DNA of 64,000 bases from an uncultured Paracoccaceae bacterium. Its GTDB lineage: Bacteria > Pseudomonadota > Alphaproteobacteria > Rhodobacterales > Rhodobacteraceae. The position numbers were made by a program, and so were the translations under genes. Positions 17,668 through 26,485 of the stretch are shown here, one piece after another (position 1 is the stretch's first letter; the number at the start of each line of letters is the position of its first letter). Location of the stretch: the NCBI GenBank assembly GCA_951812615.1, contig CATOSU010000019.1:48114-112113 (forward strand), read 5' to 3'. Under the pieces are notes generated by a model, which saw only the letters and a list, made by a program, of their open reading frames with translations, was not told the origin of the DNA and did no database searches.

Positions 17668-18558
17668 ATGACTTCCGGAAAGAAGCCGGTTCGGGTCGGC
17701 GTGATCGGATTGGGGATAATGGGCGGGTCTTATGCCCGGTTGATGCGGGACGCCGGGATGTCCGTTTGTGGGTATGACGCCAGCGAAGACGCGGTGAGCA
17801 GGTTGGCCGATTGCGGTGGGATCCCCTGTACCTCGCCGGTTGATGTGGCGGCGCGGTCGAATGTTATCCTGCTCGCCTTGCCTTCGGTTGAGGCACTTGA
17901 TGATGTTGTAACCGGCCCGTCGGGCATTACAAAAAGACTGCATCGGGACACCATCGTTTGCGAAATGGGGACCTTCTCGATTGAGGACAAAGCCCGTGTC
18001 GCCGAGGCGGTTTCCAATGCAGGCGGGACAGTGCTGGATTGTCCTGTCAGCGGAACCGGCGCGCAGGCCGCAGTCGGCGATCTTGTCGTCTACGCCAGCG
18101 GCGATGAACAGGCGGCCAATTCGTTGCGCCCGGTCTTCGATGCCATCGCCCGGGAGGTGCGGTATGTCGGCGAGTTCGGGGCTGGCATGAAGATGAAGAT
18201 TGTCGCAAACCTGCTTGTCACCGTTCACAATCTTGCCGCCGCCGAGGCCCTGCTATTGGCCCAGCGTTCGGGGCTGGACCTGCATTTGGTGTTTGATGCG
18301 ATCACGTCCGGGGCGGGTACGTCGCGGATGCTGGAAGTGCGGGGTCAGATGATGATCGATGAAAACTATGAGCCGCCCACGATGCGGCACGATGTTTACG
18401 CCAAGGATCTGGAGGTCATTATGGATCAGGCGCAGGCCGTTCACGCGCCGGTTCCACTGATGACGGCGGCGCTGCCTCTTTATGATGCCGCCCGCGCCGA
18501 AGGGCGAGGGGATGAGGACACGGCGTCTTTATTCAGCGTGTTGAAAGGTATGACCTAG
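17668..18558 (+). CDS. NAD(P)-dependent beta-hydroxyacid dehydrogenase (3-hydroxyisobutyrate dehydrogenase family)
   Basis: About 296 residues. The N-terminal Rossmann domain opens with VGVIGLGIMGGSYARLM. The family substrate motif appears as LDCPVSGTGAQAAVGDL (near residue 125), and the catalytic-lysine helix follows as GAGMKMKIVANLL (near residue 172). This fits 3-hydroxyisobutyrate, tartronate semialdehyde or glyoxylate/succinic-semialdehyde reductases. I start at the ATG at 17668, preceded by AAAGGA. It is the last gene of the GST/DsbA operon and probably oxidises or reduces a small hydroxyacid or semialdehyde released by the pathway. Confidence 0.88.
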   Translation: MTSGKKPVRVGVIGLGIMGGSYARLMRDAGMSVCGYDASEDAVSRLADCGGIPCTSPVDVAARSNVILLALPSVEALDDVVTGPSGITKRLHRDTIVCEMGTFSIEDKARVAEAVSNAGGTVLDCPVSGTGAQAAVGDLVVYASGDEQAANSLRPVFDAIAREVRYVGEFGAGMKMKIVANLLVTVHNLAAAEALLLAQRSGLDLHLVFDAITSGAGTSRMLEVRGQMMIDENYEPPTMRHDVYAKDLEVIMDQAQAVHAPVPLMTAALPLYDAARAEGRGDEDTASLFSVLKGMT

Positions 18559-19034
18559 GCGGGCCTGTGCAACGTGCAACCGGCGCTGGCCCTAGCCACG
18601 CATCCACGGGGTAACAGGGTCATGGGTATTGTCCCCCGGTTTTGTGGACCCTGGTGAATGAGGGCGAGCGGAAGGGGCGGGTTTTCTATCGCCGCGCCAA
18701 GATGGTTAACCTTTTGGGGCGCTATTCGAGGCGATGTTTCGCCAAAATGTGATTGAATGCTCTCAAAATATCAATTTATTTCCGGATGTCTCAAAAAATC
18801 GATTTACGGCTCGGCCGCATTGGCGCATATTAGTCGCAGGCGATGTTATTGATTAACCAATTTCGAGCGTCGGCTGAGCGGGTGTGACGACCACGTTCAG
18901 CGAGGGATATGCAGGCAGGCCGGGGGGAGAATGGCACTGCGGGAGGACTGGTTTTGAGGGCGCGTTCGCGTCCGAAGATGCAAGGCCAACCTGCTCGCAC
19001 CAGGCGACTTTCTTAACAGTGGATTGGGTGTGAA
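18559..19034. promoter_or_regulatory. Intergenic region upstream of the second TRAP operon
   Basis: About 476 bases without a convincing gene. Bases ~18720-18850 are AT-rich compared with the surroundings and probably contain the TRAP promoter. The stretch around 18620-18660 (GTCCCCCGGTTTTGTGGACC) looks like the end of an insertion sequence and may be a relic. Nothing else stands out. Confidence 0.4.
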
Positions 19035-19559
19035 GTGTTAACAAAACCCGTACATGTCTCACCGGTGCGCAGGGTTCTCGACACCTGTTCGCGCGGCTTG
19101 AATGTTCTGTCTGCTTTCTGGCTTGCTTCGGTAGCGGCGCTCATATTGGCGGACGTTGTCGGCCGCGAGGCTTTTGGGTCGCCAATTTACGGCACTAACG
19201 AAATCGTTGCCAATTCTGTGTTGTCGATACTAATGCTGCAATTGCCGTTGTCGATCCTCAACCGGAATTCCTTGCGTACAACGATCCTGTATTCGTTTCT
19301 CGGCCCGCGCGGGCGGTCCTTGATAAACACGTCTTCCTACTTCCTGGCACTGTTGTTGTTTGCCGCCATTGGCATTGGCAGTTGGCCAAACATGATAGAG
19401 GCCTGGGCAATCCTTGAGCAGGAAGGCTCGGGCATCGTCACAATTCCGGTGTACCCGATCCGGACACTTGTTGTCGTCGTCAGCGGTATCTGTGCGCTGG
19501 TTTGCCTGCTTCTTGTCTACGAATCCCTGTTTCACAATGAAGAGTTTGACTATGGGTGA
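19035..19559 (+). CDS. TRAP transporter small permease (DctQ type)
   Basis: A 174-residue protein with four membrane helices, starting at a GTG. Helix 1 (LNVLSAFWLASVAALILADVV) is followed by GREAFGSPIYGTNEIVANSV, a typical DctQ feature. It is the first gene of a three-gene TRAP operon (small permease, large permease, receptor), the order differing from the operon at 5-8.6 kb. It scaffolds the transporter in the inner membrane. Confidence 0.88.
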   Translation: MLTKPVHVSPVRRVLDTCSRGLNVLSAFWLASVAALILADVVGREAFGSPIYGTNEIVANSVLSILMLQLPLSILNRNSLRTTILYSFLGPRGRSLINTSSYFLALLLFAAIGIGSWPNMIEAWAILEQEGSGIVTIPVYPIRTLVVVVSGICALVCLLLVYESLFHNEEFDYG

Positions 19560-19636
19560 CGTCAAAAAATTGTGTTCGGGAATAGATGCTTACCCCGAAA
19601 TTGGCGCATTCCTTCGCCGGTGGGAGGGGTGCGCCA

Positions 19637-20971
19637 ATGGATGAAAACACCATCCTGCTGACAATGTTCGGGCTGATGTTCGCCGGAATGCTGTTGGGAA
19701 TTCATATCAGCTTCGCCTTCGCAATCTCTGCCTTCTTCGGCAATGTTCTTATCTATGGCGGGGCGGACGGCGACTGGGAATTCGGGCTGAGCGTCGCATT
19801 GCGGGGCGTGGGAAGCGTGTCCTACGAGTATCTGCGCAGCGAAGTTTTCGCGGCCATTCCACTTTTCATGCTGCTGGGGGATTTTGTTGCCAAGTCCGGG
19901 TCGGCGCGGGATCTGTATAATCTGATAAACAGGGGTTTTCGATTTATCCCCGGCCGGCTGGCTGTTGCAACCGTTGCCGGAAACGCGGTCTTTGCGGCGG
20001 TGACTGGCGTGAGCATCGCCGCCGCAGCCGCTTTTAGCCGTATCGCGTACCCTCAGATGCGCTCGCACGGGTATGACAGGAAATTCGCGCTCGGGTCCGT
20101 TGCCGGAAGCGCCTGCCTGGGCATGATCATTCCGCCCAGTGTGCTTTTGATTATCTGGGGGATCATCTCGGAAAAATCCATTGCTGCGCTGTTTGTTGCC
20201 GGCGCAATTCCGGGACTGATCCTTGCGGTGTTCTTCATGATTTTCATTGCGATTTCGGCAATGCTCAATCCCGATCTTGCACCAAAGTACCACGAAGCAA
20301 GCGATCAGGACCCGATGTCACGTTCCGAGATTGCCAGCGGAGTTGGCATCGGCTGCATTATTCTGCTGGTTCTGGGCGGCATTTGGGGCGGTCTGTTCAC
20401 TCCGACCGAGGCTGGCGGCGTCGGGTCTGCTGCCGCGGTCTTGCTGGGTCTTGTGAAGGGCATGAGGCTACGTGAGCTCGGCAAGGCGGTTGTTGAATCT
20501 GGAAAAGCCGCCGCACCGATCATGTTCCTTCTGCTGACTGCGAATATGTACGCCAAATTCATGGAAGCTGCGGGGACGTCAGAGCTCATTCGAAATGCCT
20601 TCGAAATCTACAACCTAGGCAATTTCGAAATCATCATCGTCATGGTCGTCATTTGGCTGGTTCTGGGCATGATTTTGGATTCGATCTCGATCATCCTCAT
20701 AACGGTCCCGATTTTTGTCCCGATAACGGCGGCATTCTTCGATCCCATCGCGTTTGCCATTTTCGGCATTCTGGCGATCGAAGCAGGCTTGCTGACGCCG
20801 CCTTTCGGGTTGCTTGTGTTTACTGTGAAAGGTGCGGTCGAAGACAGATCGGTCCGGCTGTCAGAGATCTTCATTGGCTCGATTCCATACTGGATCCTGA
20901 TGCTGGTCGTCATGTTGATGATTTGGGCTTGGCCCGAAATCGCGACGTGGCTGCCGTCAAAGATTCTTTAA
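19637..20971 (+). CDS. TRAP transporter large permease (DctM type)
   Basis: About 444 residues, ~12 membrane helices. The FAAVTGVSIAAAAAFSRIAYP region, GMIIPPSVLLIIWGI and the C-terminal IEAGLLTPPFGLLVFTVKG are DctM signatures. I choose the ATG at 19637 because GGGAGGGG lies seven bases upstream; an earlier in-frame start at 19586 lacks such a site. It follows the small permease and precedes its receptor. Confidence 0.93.
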   Translation: MDENTILLTMFGLMFAGMLLGIHISFAFAISAFFGNVLIYGGADGDWEFGLSVALRGVGSVSYEYLRSEVFAAIPLFMLLGDFVAKSGSARDLYNLINRGFRFIPGRLAVATVAGNAVFAAVTGVSIAAAAAFSRIAYPQMRSHGYDRKFALGSVAGSACLGMIIPPSVLLIIWGIISEKSIAALFVAGAIPGLILAVFFMIFIAISAMLNPDLAPKYHEASDQDPMSRSEIASGVGIGCIILLVLGGIWGGLFTPTEAGGVGSAAAVLLGLVKGMRLRELGKAVVESGKAAAPIMFLLLTANMYAKFMEAAGTSELIRNAFEIYNLGNFEIIIVMVVIWLVLGMILDSISIILITVPIFVPITAAFFDPIAFAIFGILAIEAGLLTPPFGLLVFTVKGAVEDRSVRLSEIFIGSIPYWILMLVVMLMIWAWPEIATWLPSKIL

Positions 20972-21047
20972 AAAAGGAACGTTCAATCCAGACCCGGCCA
21001 ATACCGTTGAACCAGAACAGGACCGAAACAGAGGAGGAAGTGAAATA

Positions 21048-22145
21048 ATGGTAAAACTGCTGAGAAATATGGGAATTGCAGCTGCGGCGCTGGTTGCGGC
21101 GGCGACTTACAGTCTCCCTGCAAATGCGTTTTCACAGGACGGGGATGAGTTCACTCTGCGGATGGGCTCAGGGCACCCTCCCTTCATCACCTATGTCGAC
21201 AAGATGTCCAATTTTTTTGCGCCCAGGGTTCAGGAACGCGTTGCCAACGAAACCAAGTACACCATCAAGTTCAAGGAACACTACGCTGGCACGGTCGTGA
21301 ACGTTTTTGATACGCTGGAAGGCGTACAGGACGGGCGTCTGGACATCGGTGGGTTCTGCGTGTGCTTTGATGACGACAAAGCCATGGCGATGAACATCAC
21401 CTACTATATTCCGTTTTCAGAGCCGGACGGCAACAAGCAGGTTCTGATCATGGCCCGTTTGATGGAAGAATTCCCTGAACTCTACGAAGACTACGAAAAG
21501 CGCTATAATCAGAAGCTTCTGGCGCAGGGTGGTTTTGGCAACTACGGTCTGCAATCCGCGTTCGACTGGAATACCTTCGAGGACCTCAAGGGCCGCAAGA
21601 TACTGGCTGCCGGACCAAACCTTCCGTGGGTCAAAGGCGGCATTCCTGTACGGATGACAATTCCAAAGGCTGCCCAGCAGCTGCAAACCGGTGTTGGAGA
21701 AGCCATCGTTCTGTTCCCTGACACGAACTACAAACTGAAACTTCACGAAGCGACCAAAGGCGGCTTGTACACCGTTACCGATTTCGGGAACGTGATTCAG
21801 CTTTCGCTTTCAATGAACCTTCGGACCCGGTCCAAACTGCCGCCGGAAGTCGTAAAAATCATTGATGAAGTTGCCGTAGAATGGGCCATAGAAACCACGC
21901 GCAAGGCGGTCGAAGATCATCAGTGGGGCCTCGACAAGCTCGAAGAGGCCGGGTTGACGATCCGGGCGATTGATCCCGCGGCCAAGAAAGCTTGGGCAGA
22001 GGAATTGCTGGACTGGCCAAATGAGCGCGCGCATGCCGTCAAGGACAAGAAAGGCATCGACATGCCGAAAATCATGCGGGCCTATATTCAGTACATGGAA
22101 GAAGGTGGTCACGAACTGCCTGTTGATTACCCGATCACGGACTGA
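21048..22145 (+). CDS. TRAP transporter solute-binding protein (DctP type)
   Basis: A 365-residue periplasmic receptor with signal peptide (cleavage after LPANAF, near residue 27) and a strong AGAGGAGG ribosome-binding site. Conserved elements are KFKEHYAGTVVNVFDTLEGV and the central segment GRKILAAGPNLPWVKG. The usual arginine of the carboxylate pocket is not obvious there, so the ligand may not be a simple dicarboxylate. Followed at once by a terminator hairpin, which closes the TRAP operon. Confidence 0.9.
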   Translation: MVKLLRNMGIAAAALVAAATYSLPANAFSQDGDEFTLRMGSGHPPFITYVDKMSNFFAPRVQERVANETKYTIKFKEHYAGTVVNVFDTLEGVQDGRLDIGGFCVCFDDDKAMAMNITYYIPFSEPDGNKQVLIMARLMEEFPELYEDYEKRYNQKLLAQGGFGNYGLQSAFDWNTFEDLKGRKILAAGPNLPWVKGGIPVRMTIPKAAQQLQTGVGEAIVLFPDTNYKLKLHEATKGGLYTVTDFGNVIQLSLSMNLRTRSKLPPEVVKIIDEVAVEWAIETTRKAVEDHQWGLDKLEEAGLTIRAIDPAAKKAWAEELLDWPNERAHAVKDKKGIDMPKIMRAYIQYMEEGGHELPVDYPITD

Positions 22146-22150
22146 AGCAA

Positions 22151-22186
22151 ACTGTGAAGTGGCCGGCCATCCGGCCACTTCACAGT
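22151..22186 (+). terminator. Hairpin closing the TRAP operon
   Basis: Perfect 16-base inverted repeat (22151-22166 and 22171-22186) with a CCAT loop, five bases after the receptor stop. No T-run follows, so it may act by pausing, by blocking 3' decay, or in both directions rather than as a classic intrinsic terminator. Confidence 0.7.
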
Positions 22187-22338
22187 CGGGGACGGCCCAC
22201 GCAATGCAGCGCTCTCATCGGCACAGCATATGGTGAGGACGGCAACGGCCGGCTGCATCGGTGTCGTGCCAAAGGATGGGTCCGGCGCCGGCGACCGGTC
22301 ATCGATATTTCAAACCTGAACGCGAAGCGGGTGTCAGA

Positions 22339-23223
22339 ATGCAGCAAGAACTAAAGAGGCCAACGGTCTATCAATTCCGGGTAGGGGACTGCGTGATTAC
22401 AAATGTCCTAGAAGGATATTTCCACCGTGGCGACCTGCATCCGTTTGTGGCGACCAATGCCAAGGCCTCCGAGGTTGAAGCCCTGGCCGCGAAATACAGG
22501 TTGCCGTATCCGGAATTGGAGCACAATTTCGTGCCTTCCATTATCGAGACGCCGGACAAACTGGTTGTCATCGACCCCGGATTTGGCGCGGCCGCACCTG
22601 CTGCGACCACCGGATGGTTCATGCAGGGGTTGCAGGACGCCGGGTACGCGGCGGGTGATGTGAATGTTGTTTTGATCAGCCACTGCCACCCTGACCACAT
22701 CGGCAACATATCCAAGGACGGGGTGCCGACATTTCCAAACGCGGAAATTGTTATTGGGCAGAAGGAGTTCGAGTTCTGGAAGCAGGGCAAGGGTATTTCC
22801 GAAATGCGTCAGCCGACCCTGGCGTTGTTTCAAAAAGTGGTTCTGCCGCTTGAAGAGCATTTGACGATGATTCAACCCGGCGACGAGGTTGTTTCTGGTC
22901 TGGTCGCACTGGACTCGTCCGGGCATTCTGCCGGTCACCTGGTTTTTCAACTCACATCGGCGGGTCAAAGAATTCTTTTCCTGAACGATGCCACACCTCA
23001 CTATGTGGCGTCGTTTGCCAACCCTGACTGGCATTTCGCGATGGATGACGACCCGGAAAAGGCGGCTGTGTCGCGTCGAAATGTGCTGGAGTTCGCCGTA
23101 TCGGAAGCCATCCCTGTCATAGGGTTTCACCTGCCATTCCCATCCGTTGGGTATGTGGAACGTCAGGGTGACGGGTATGAATTCCGACCCGCATCGTACC
23201 AATTCAATCTGCCTGTATCCTGA
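22339..23223 (+). CDS. Metallo-beta-lactamase-fold hydrolase
   Basis: About 294 residues with the binuclear zinc motif SHCHPDHIG (HxHxDH) near residue 136, a later histidine in SSGHSAGH and the metal-bridging aspartate in LNDATPH. This is the general pattern of lactonases, phosphodiesterases and aryl/alkyl-sulfatase-like MBL enzymes. I use the ATG at 22339. It sits between a TRAP transporter and an outer-membrane/sulfatase group, so it may hydrolyse an ester, lactone or sulfate of the transported compound (inference). Confidence 0.85.
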   Translation: MQQELKRPTVYQFRVGDCVITNVLEGYFHRGDLHPFVATNAKASEVEALAAKYRLPYPELEHNFVPSIIETPDKLVVIDPGFGAAAPAATTGWFMQGLQDAGYAAGDVNVVLISHCHPDHIGNISKDGVPTFPNAEIVIGQKEFEFWKQGKGISEMRQPTLALFQKVVLPLEEHLTMIQPGDEVVSGLVALDSSGHSAGHLVFQLTSAGQRILFLNDATPHYVASFANPDWHFAMDDDPEKAAVSRRNVLEFAVSEAIPVIGFHLPFPSVGYVERQGDGYEFRPASYQFNLPVS

Positions 23224-23569
23224 TCCGGTCGTCAGTACCGGCCAATAAACGCGGTGATGCCCCGGGCCCGAGGCGCGCCTTATCTCTGAGATGTTGAAGA
23301 CTTGTTGCGCGATCGCCTTTTTGGACTTGAACCGCGAAGCGGTGCAGTTCCGGTGGCGTCGCTCGGCTGTGTTGCACGGAAATCAGACTGTAAAGAGGTT
23401 CAGGAGCGACCCGGAAATGCTTGAAATAATTCACCCCGGGCGCGGGTCAAACCTATTTGGGTCACCCCTAGCCTGATCCACCGGGCACTTGATCGGGTAT
23501 TCACCCAAACTTTGTCAAGGCGATGGGTTTTTTGATCATTGTTTTGTTGCCGAGTTTGGAGTTCCTGCG
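23224..23569. other. Intergenic, promoter region of the outer-membrane/sulfatase group
   Basis: About 345 bases without a supported gene. The only ribosome-binding site noted is GGAG at 23558-23561, eight bases before the GTG chosen for the channel gene. No strong terminator or repeat was noticed. Confidence 0.4.
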
Positions 23570-24553
23570 GTGCCAAGACGTTTCCAAGCCACGCTGGTAC
23601 TTTCGATTTCCGCATGGGTCATCGGCACCCAGCCAATACTTGCGGTCGAGGGTGGTATTGAATCCTATCTGTTGGGGAGCCGCGATAGTATGGCCGGCGT
23701 GTTGCCAGCGCCGGGCAGTTACTGGAACAACGACTTCGTGTTTTTCAGCGGGAGCGCGCCCGTTCTTTCGGCCAGCGGCGTTTTGGTCACCGACCCCACG
23801 ATCGATGTCGTTACCTATAAGCTGAACTTTACCCATGTGTTTGATGCGCATTGGGGAAATGCCCGACTTGGTCTCAACATCAATCTCCCGTATGTCGCGG
23901 CGGATGGGGCCTATAGCGGCGAACTCGGATCGGGGTTTTCGGGAAGCCTGACCGATTCCGGTGAGCGGGCGTTCGGCGACATCGTTGTCACCCCTTTGTT
24001 GAACTGGACCCGGGACAAGCTGCACACCACTTTGGCGTTGCAGTTCTTTCTGCCGACCGGCCACTACCAGACAACACAGGTCGACGTTGCCAACCGCTCG
24101 GTTGACGCCCTGAATGCGGGCAAGAACCGGTTTGCCTTCGACCCCACGCTGGTGATGACATGGTTCGACCCTGCATCGGGATGGGAGGTGTCGGGAGCGC
24201 TTGGTGCGACATTCAGCGTCGAGAATGAGGCCACAAACTACGACACCGCGCCCGAAGCGCATCTGGAAGCCACGGTCATGCGGCATCTGCCGAACAAGCT
24301 GGCTCTTGGTCTGACGGGGTATGCGTACCACCAGATCGGAGATGACAGCGGCGCGGGCGCGGACGGGACCAAGGCGCTGCTGGGCGCAAGCAGCTTGGAG
24401 GCACGGGTGTTCGGACTGGGGCCCATCTTGACCTGGTCCACAAAAATCGGGGAAACCCCGGTTTCGTTTAAGGCGAAGTACATTTCCGAGTTCGGTGCAT
24501 AGCGCCGCTTTGGAAGCGACAAATTCTGGTTCACCGTCGGGTTCGTGTTCTGA
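23570..24553 (+). pseudogene. Outer-membrane SphA-like transporter, last strand cut off by an in-frame TAG
   Basis: Belongs to the SphA-like 'transporter'/phenol-degradation meta-pathway family of outer-membrane beta-barrels. It starts at a GTG (23570) preceded by GGAG, with signal peptide PRRFQATLVLSISAWVIG. The chain runs 310 residues to a TAG at 24500-24502. Reading through that codon adds 16 residues ending DKFWFTVGFVF, the expected last strand with terminal Phe. That reading ends in a TGA overlapping the next ATG (TGATG at 24551-24555), which shows the original end. A single substitution therefore removed the barrel's assembly signal. Either the gene is newly broken, the stop is suppressed, or there is a sequence error. 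Confidence 0.8.
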
Positions 24554-24858
24554 TGTGGCGGGCTGCGATTGCCTGTGCGCTGGGTGTTTGCGGTCAGGGT
24601 GCATATGCACAGATCGGTGGCCGATCCCTTCAGAGCCAGGCCAGTGATCCGACCGCGTCGCTGATGTCATTTCAGTTCCAGAATTTCTATACACCGAACC
24701 GCCACAAATCCGGTGGGTCGCAGAATATCGCCCAGCTCCGTGCGGCCATCCCGGTTTCAAAGCTCACCAAACCCGGCGGCGTGCCCGTACAGTGGCAACT
24801 GAGCTACGAGAGAATTTCTACGACGCCGGCACAGGACACTGAGACACAATCGGCCTGA
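24553..24858 (+). pseudogene. N-terminal fragment of a second outer-membrane-type protein
   Basis: A 101-residue open frame with a signal peptide (MWRAAIACALGVCGQGAYAQ) and the motif DPTASLMSFQFQNFYTPN. This motif opens a family of ~250-residue outer-membrane barrel proteins (often named neuromedin U-like). After residue ~70 the similarity fades and the frame stops early at PAQDTETQSA, so most of the barrel is missing. Start codon overlaps the read-through end of the preceding channel gene, indicating former coupling. Probably a deletion remnant. Confidence 0.55.
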
Positions 24859-24893
24859 CTGCGAAACTGCTGGTTCCGAAAAAGGAGAGACTT

Positions 24894-26485
24894 ATGCGAC
24901 TTCTCGCTCTTTGCTTTTGCTCGTTGATTATTGCGAGTTTCGTATCCGCACAGGAAAACGCGCCTCGTCCGGCCTCAAAACTGTCCCGCGCCGTGGCCGA
25001 TACCGTCAATCGCCAGCCTGCAATTCCCCGCCCGGAACAGCAGGCCGCCGCAGCCGAAAGCCTGGCGGGATTTGTCGAACGGCCCGGCAAACGCCCGAAC
25101 ATCCTGATCTTCATCGTTGACGATATGGGCTATGGCGATCCGGGCGCCTTTGGCGGCGGCGAAATGATCGGGGCTGCAACGCCAAACATTGATCAGTTGG
25201 CAGCCGAAGGTCTGAAGCTGACATCGACCTATTCACAATACACATGCACCCCCACCCGCGCCGCCGTTTATACCGGCCGGCTGCCGATACGGACCGGCCT
25301 GATCCGCCCGATCCTGGCGGGTGACACACTCAAAACGAACCCCTGGGAGGGCGAACTGACCGCAGCCGGGCTGTTGTCCGATGCCGGCTATCACACGATT
25401 CTGGTCGGCAAGTGGCACATTGGTGAGGCCGAAGGGATGCGTCCGCATGACGTGGGTTTCGACGAGTTTTATGGATTCTACACAGCGCAGAAGGAATACA
25501 CGCAGGATGTCTATGACATGCGGTTTCCGGATCTTGTGCGCGATCCGGACAAATTGGCGCGGTATCACTCGATCGGGTCGAACCATGACCTGATCTATGG
25601 GCTGAAGGATGGCACCAGCGAGTCGATTGAAACCATCGACTCGCTGGACAAGATGGCCGAAGGCGACCGGATGCTGCGGGACTATACGCTCAAGCGGCTG
25701 GAGGATCTCGCGCAAGGGGACAAGCCGTTCTATCTGAGCCACGTCTTTATGAAAGTGCATGCTGACAACTTCTCGAGCGCAGAGTTCAAGGGCGCAAGCG
25801 CCTCGAAATACCCTTACTGAGAGAATGTCGTCGAAGTGGACGCCTATGTCGGCGACATCGTCAACAAGCTGGTTGAGCTGGGCGAGCTGGAAAACACCTT
25901 TATCTTCTTTACCTCGGACAACGGCCCCCAGATGGATAGCTGGCCCGACTGCGGCTACACCCCGTTTCGTGGCGCCAAGGGCACGACCTGGGAGGGGGCG
26001 TACGTGTCCCCGGGATTGCCTATTGGAAAGGCATGATCGAGCCGGGACGCGTGTCCGATGGGCTGTTCGATCTGATGGACCTGTTCGACACATCGCTGGC
26101 GCTTGGTGGGGTCGATACTGAAACGCTGCCGACCGACCGGTATTGGGACGGGATTGATCAGACCTCCTTTTTCCTTGCCGCCCAAGGCGAAAGCCGGCGC
26201 GAGCATGTCTACAACTGGCTTGGCGCGACGCTCGCCGCGATGCGAATGCGTGAATACAAAGCGCATCTGTACGTATCGCTCGCGCAGGAAAAATTCCTTT
26301 GGATCGACATGGCAGCCGTGGTGCGTACGGGTTTGGCGCCATGGCTCTTCAATCTCTACATCGACCCGAAGGAAGAATACCCTGTTGGGCATCGCATGAA
26401 TGCCTGGACGGCGTCACTGGGGGCGGAACTGAAAGCCCATGCCGCGACCTTGAAGAAATTCCCGCCGAAGGATCTTGGATTATGA
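24894..26485 (+). pseudogene. Arylsulfatase, broken by one stop and one frameshift
   Basis: A type I sulfatase reading frame with signal peptide, metal-binding FIVDDMGYGDPG (residues ~73-84) and the formylglycine site CTPTRAAVYTGR with Cys near residue 118. At 25818-25820 a TGA follows SKYPY where a glycine codon is expected. The same frame then continues NVVEVDAYVGDIVNKL to FTSDNGPQ. A second lesion near 26001 is a one-base loss in a run of G inside the WEGG(V)RVPG motif. After it the frame resumes as GMIEPGRVSDGLFDLMDLFD and ends at 26485. Intact, it would remove sulfate from an organic sulfate in the periplasm. The final four bases overlap the DUF3604 start (ATGA). Confidence 0.88.

Noticed and set aside
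22151..22186. Riboswitch between TRAP receptor and hydrolase
   Set aside because: A simple perfect hairpin directly after a stop codon, without conserved loops, fits a terminator or stabiliser better.
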